DNA from: Lachnoclostridium sp.
GTDB taxonomy: Bacteria; Bacillota; Clostridia; Lachnospirales; Lachnospiraceae
Direction: 5' to 3'
Length of the DNA: 54,007 nt
NCBI GenBank assembly: GCA_023664665.1
Contig: JAMPEY010000008.1
Span: 49,978-103,984, forward strand
Shown here: positions 52,691 through 54,007 of the stretch, piece by piece
Layout of the letters: each line of letters begins with the position of its first letter
Position numbering within the stretch: the stretch's first letter is position 1
The notes under the pieces: model-generated
Database searches by the model: none
Told to the model about the DNA's origin: nothing
What the model saw: the letters and a program-made list of their open reading frames with translations, nothing else
Translations under genes and position numbers: made by a program

Positions 52691-53968
52691 TTACATCTTA
52701 TCACGCCTTACGCCTAAAATCACCGCCGACAACGCAAAAGACAGGATATCCGAAACGGGCTGGACGATATACAGACCGAAATCTCCAAATACCGCCCCTA
52801 AGGCAAACAGCAAGGGAATATAGAAAATCCCCTGTCTTGCGATGGAAATAACCAGCGCCGTCATATATTTACCGCAATTTTGCATATACATGCCAGATAC
52901 CGCATAAAACGCAAGAAACGGGAAGGAGATGCACTGATACCTTAAAATGACAGCGCCTGTCCGTATCACTTCATCATCCGCCAGAAACATTCCGATAAGC
53001 GGTTTTGCAAAGACAGCAAACGACGCGGCGGCTATTATCATAAGCGTGGTTCCTATGCCGACGGTAAGGCGGAACGCTTTGCGGACACGGTCATATTTTT
53101 TCGCCCCATAATTCATGGCGCAGATTGGCTGAAAACCCTGCCCGAAACCTATCATTACCATATATCCCAGTGCCGCCACCCTTGACGAGACGGTAAACGC
53201 CGCAATCGTGGCTTCCCCAAAATCAGCAGCCGCAACATTCAACAGGACGGAAGCGATACCGATGATTCCCTGACGGGAGAAATTCGGCGCTCCGCCCGCA
53301 AGGATATGATACAGTCTGCCGCCGCCAAAATTACATCTGTTAAACCTCACGGGAATATTTCCGTGCCTGTACGAAAGAAACGCCAGTACCGCAGCACCGA
53401 GCATCTGTCCCAGCAGCGTTGCAAGCCCCGCTCCAAACATTTCCATACGAAAAAGGATGATCAGTATCGGGTCAAGGATGATATTGGCAAGGATTCCCAC
53501 AAGCAGCCCAATCATTCCGTCCTTTACATTTCCACACAATCGAAGCTGATTGTACACCGTTGTGGCAAACAGCGAAAACGGAACTGATACCAGCATGACC
53601 CGAAGATATTGGACGGTGTATTTCATAAGGTTCTCCGATGCGTTCCCGCCGAGAAATGCCGCAAGCGGCTCAAGCCATATCAGCATCGGTATCATCAGGG
53701 CGATTCCGGTAACCAGCGCCATGACCACGCCGTTTGAGGACACAATTTCCGCTTCCTGCTCATTGCCTTCCCCGAGCCTTCCGGACATGACATTACCGCT
53801 GCCGTAGCCAAACCAGAATCCTACCGCCTGAACAAAGGAAACGAACGCAAACACAATTCCCACGGCGGCGGTCATGCTTTTGTTGTCCATTTTGCCTATC
53901 CAGAAGGTATCTGTGAGATTGTAAACGACTGTGACCAGCATTCCGATGATTGTGAATATTATCCCGCT
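52691..53968 (-). pseudogene. MATE family efflux transporter with missing 5' end
   Basis: The open frame of 425 codons starts right after a TGA at 53971-53969 and has no start signal of its own; the first ATG (53941) is inside what should be the first helix (GMLVTVVYNLTDTFWIGKMD). About eleven of the expected twelve helices remain, with MATE motifs such as NLTDTFWIG and FGQGFQPICAMNYGA. The break coincides with sequence that looks like an insertion-element end. The gene is therefore probably inactive, or its start lies across an element beyond the window edge. Confidence 0.8.
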
Positions 53969-53970
53969 TC

Positions 53971-54007
53971 AGAGCCACCAGTTTCCCTCTTGAGAGCCAC
54001 CCGGAAG
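53971..54007. mobile_element. Possible terminal repeats of an insertion sequence (window edge)
   Basis: AGAGCCACC occurs twice, at 53971-53979 and 53993-54001, 22 bases apart, exactly where the MATE frame is interrupted. Repeated short motifs at the ends are known for IS21-like elements. Only 37 bases are visible, so no transposase can be seen. Confidence 0.45.

Overview
The window looks like a chromosomal stretch from an anaerobic Firmicute, most likely a Clostridia/Lachnospiraceae member. This is inferred from AT-leaning but mixed codon use, strong AGGAGG-type ribosome sites, short-spaced lipoprotein signal peptides, GtrII-type and GH25 surface proteins, and a GEMM-type riboswitch leader. 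I saw no rRNA, tRNA or CRISPR array.

Left end (1-8660, minus strand): one operon, transcribed right to left. A TTGACA/TATAAT-like promoter (8628-8654) feeds a leader with the core of a GEMM-I (cyclic di-GMP class I) riboswitch (8441-8530) and then a strong intrinsic terminator (8396-8437). Downstream are six paralogous small exported proteins (five lipoproteins and one membrane-anchored) in three alternating B-A pairs. A 46-codon stub that copies the start of a lipase gene sits between pairs one and two. The operon ends in a large lipase/RTX calcium-binding protein that runs off the left edge. I read this as a second-messenger-controlled lipase effector with a multiplied set of surface-anchored partner, probably immunity, lipoproteins. 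This is the most novel part of the window.

Middle left (8680-25301, minus): a cell-surface polysaccharide operon. It has rmlA, rmlB and rmlC (no rmlD seen), an ABC-2 exporter (permease plus ATPase with a C-terminal Wzt-like domain), a fused methyltransferase-kinase resembling the WbdD chain terminators, a two-domain GT2 glycosyltransferase, a membrane protein, two membrane-anchored GH25 muramidases and an unknown protein. Together these suggest synthesis of a deoxyhexose-containing glycan, capping at its end, ABC export, and local wall remodelling.

Middle (25492-28214, plus): a divergent two-gene island with a GtrII-like membrane glycosyltransferase and an SGNH-fold protein without the usual serine.

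Middle right (28198-45321, minus): a long glycan operon. It starts with a PglK-like ABC flippase and a GT2 enzyme, then pseF, pseI and pseG for activated pseudaminic-type sugar, an SGNH hydrolase, a GtrII/GtrB pair, a WecE-type aminotransferase that could use the RmlA/RmlB product, and several large membrane proteins of GT-C type. The last of these may be a split gene.

Right end (45480-54007): ordinary accessory genes. They are a zinc-ribbon membrane protein, an M15 peptidase with an acyltransferase-like membrane protein, a DUF4261 protein with an MmcQ/YjbR protein, a Phd/ParE-type toxin-antitoxin pair with a palindromic operator, a cation/proton antiporter, and a MATE transporter whose 5' end is cut off at sequence that looks like the end of an insertion element.
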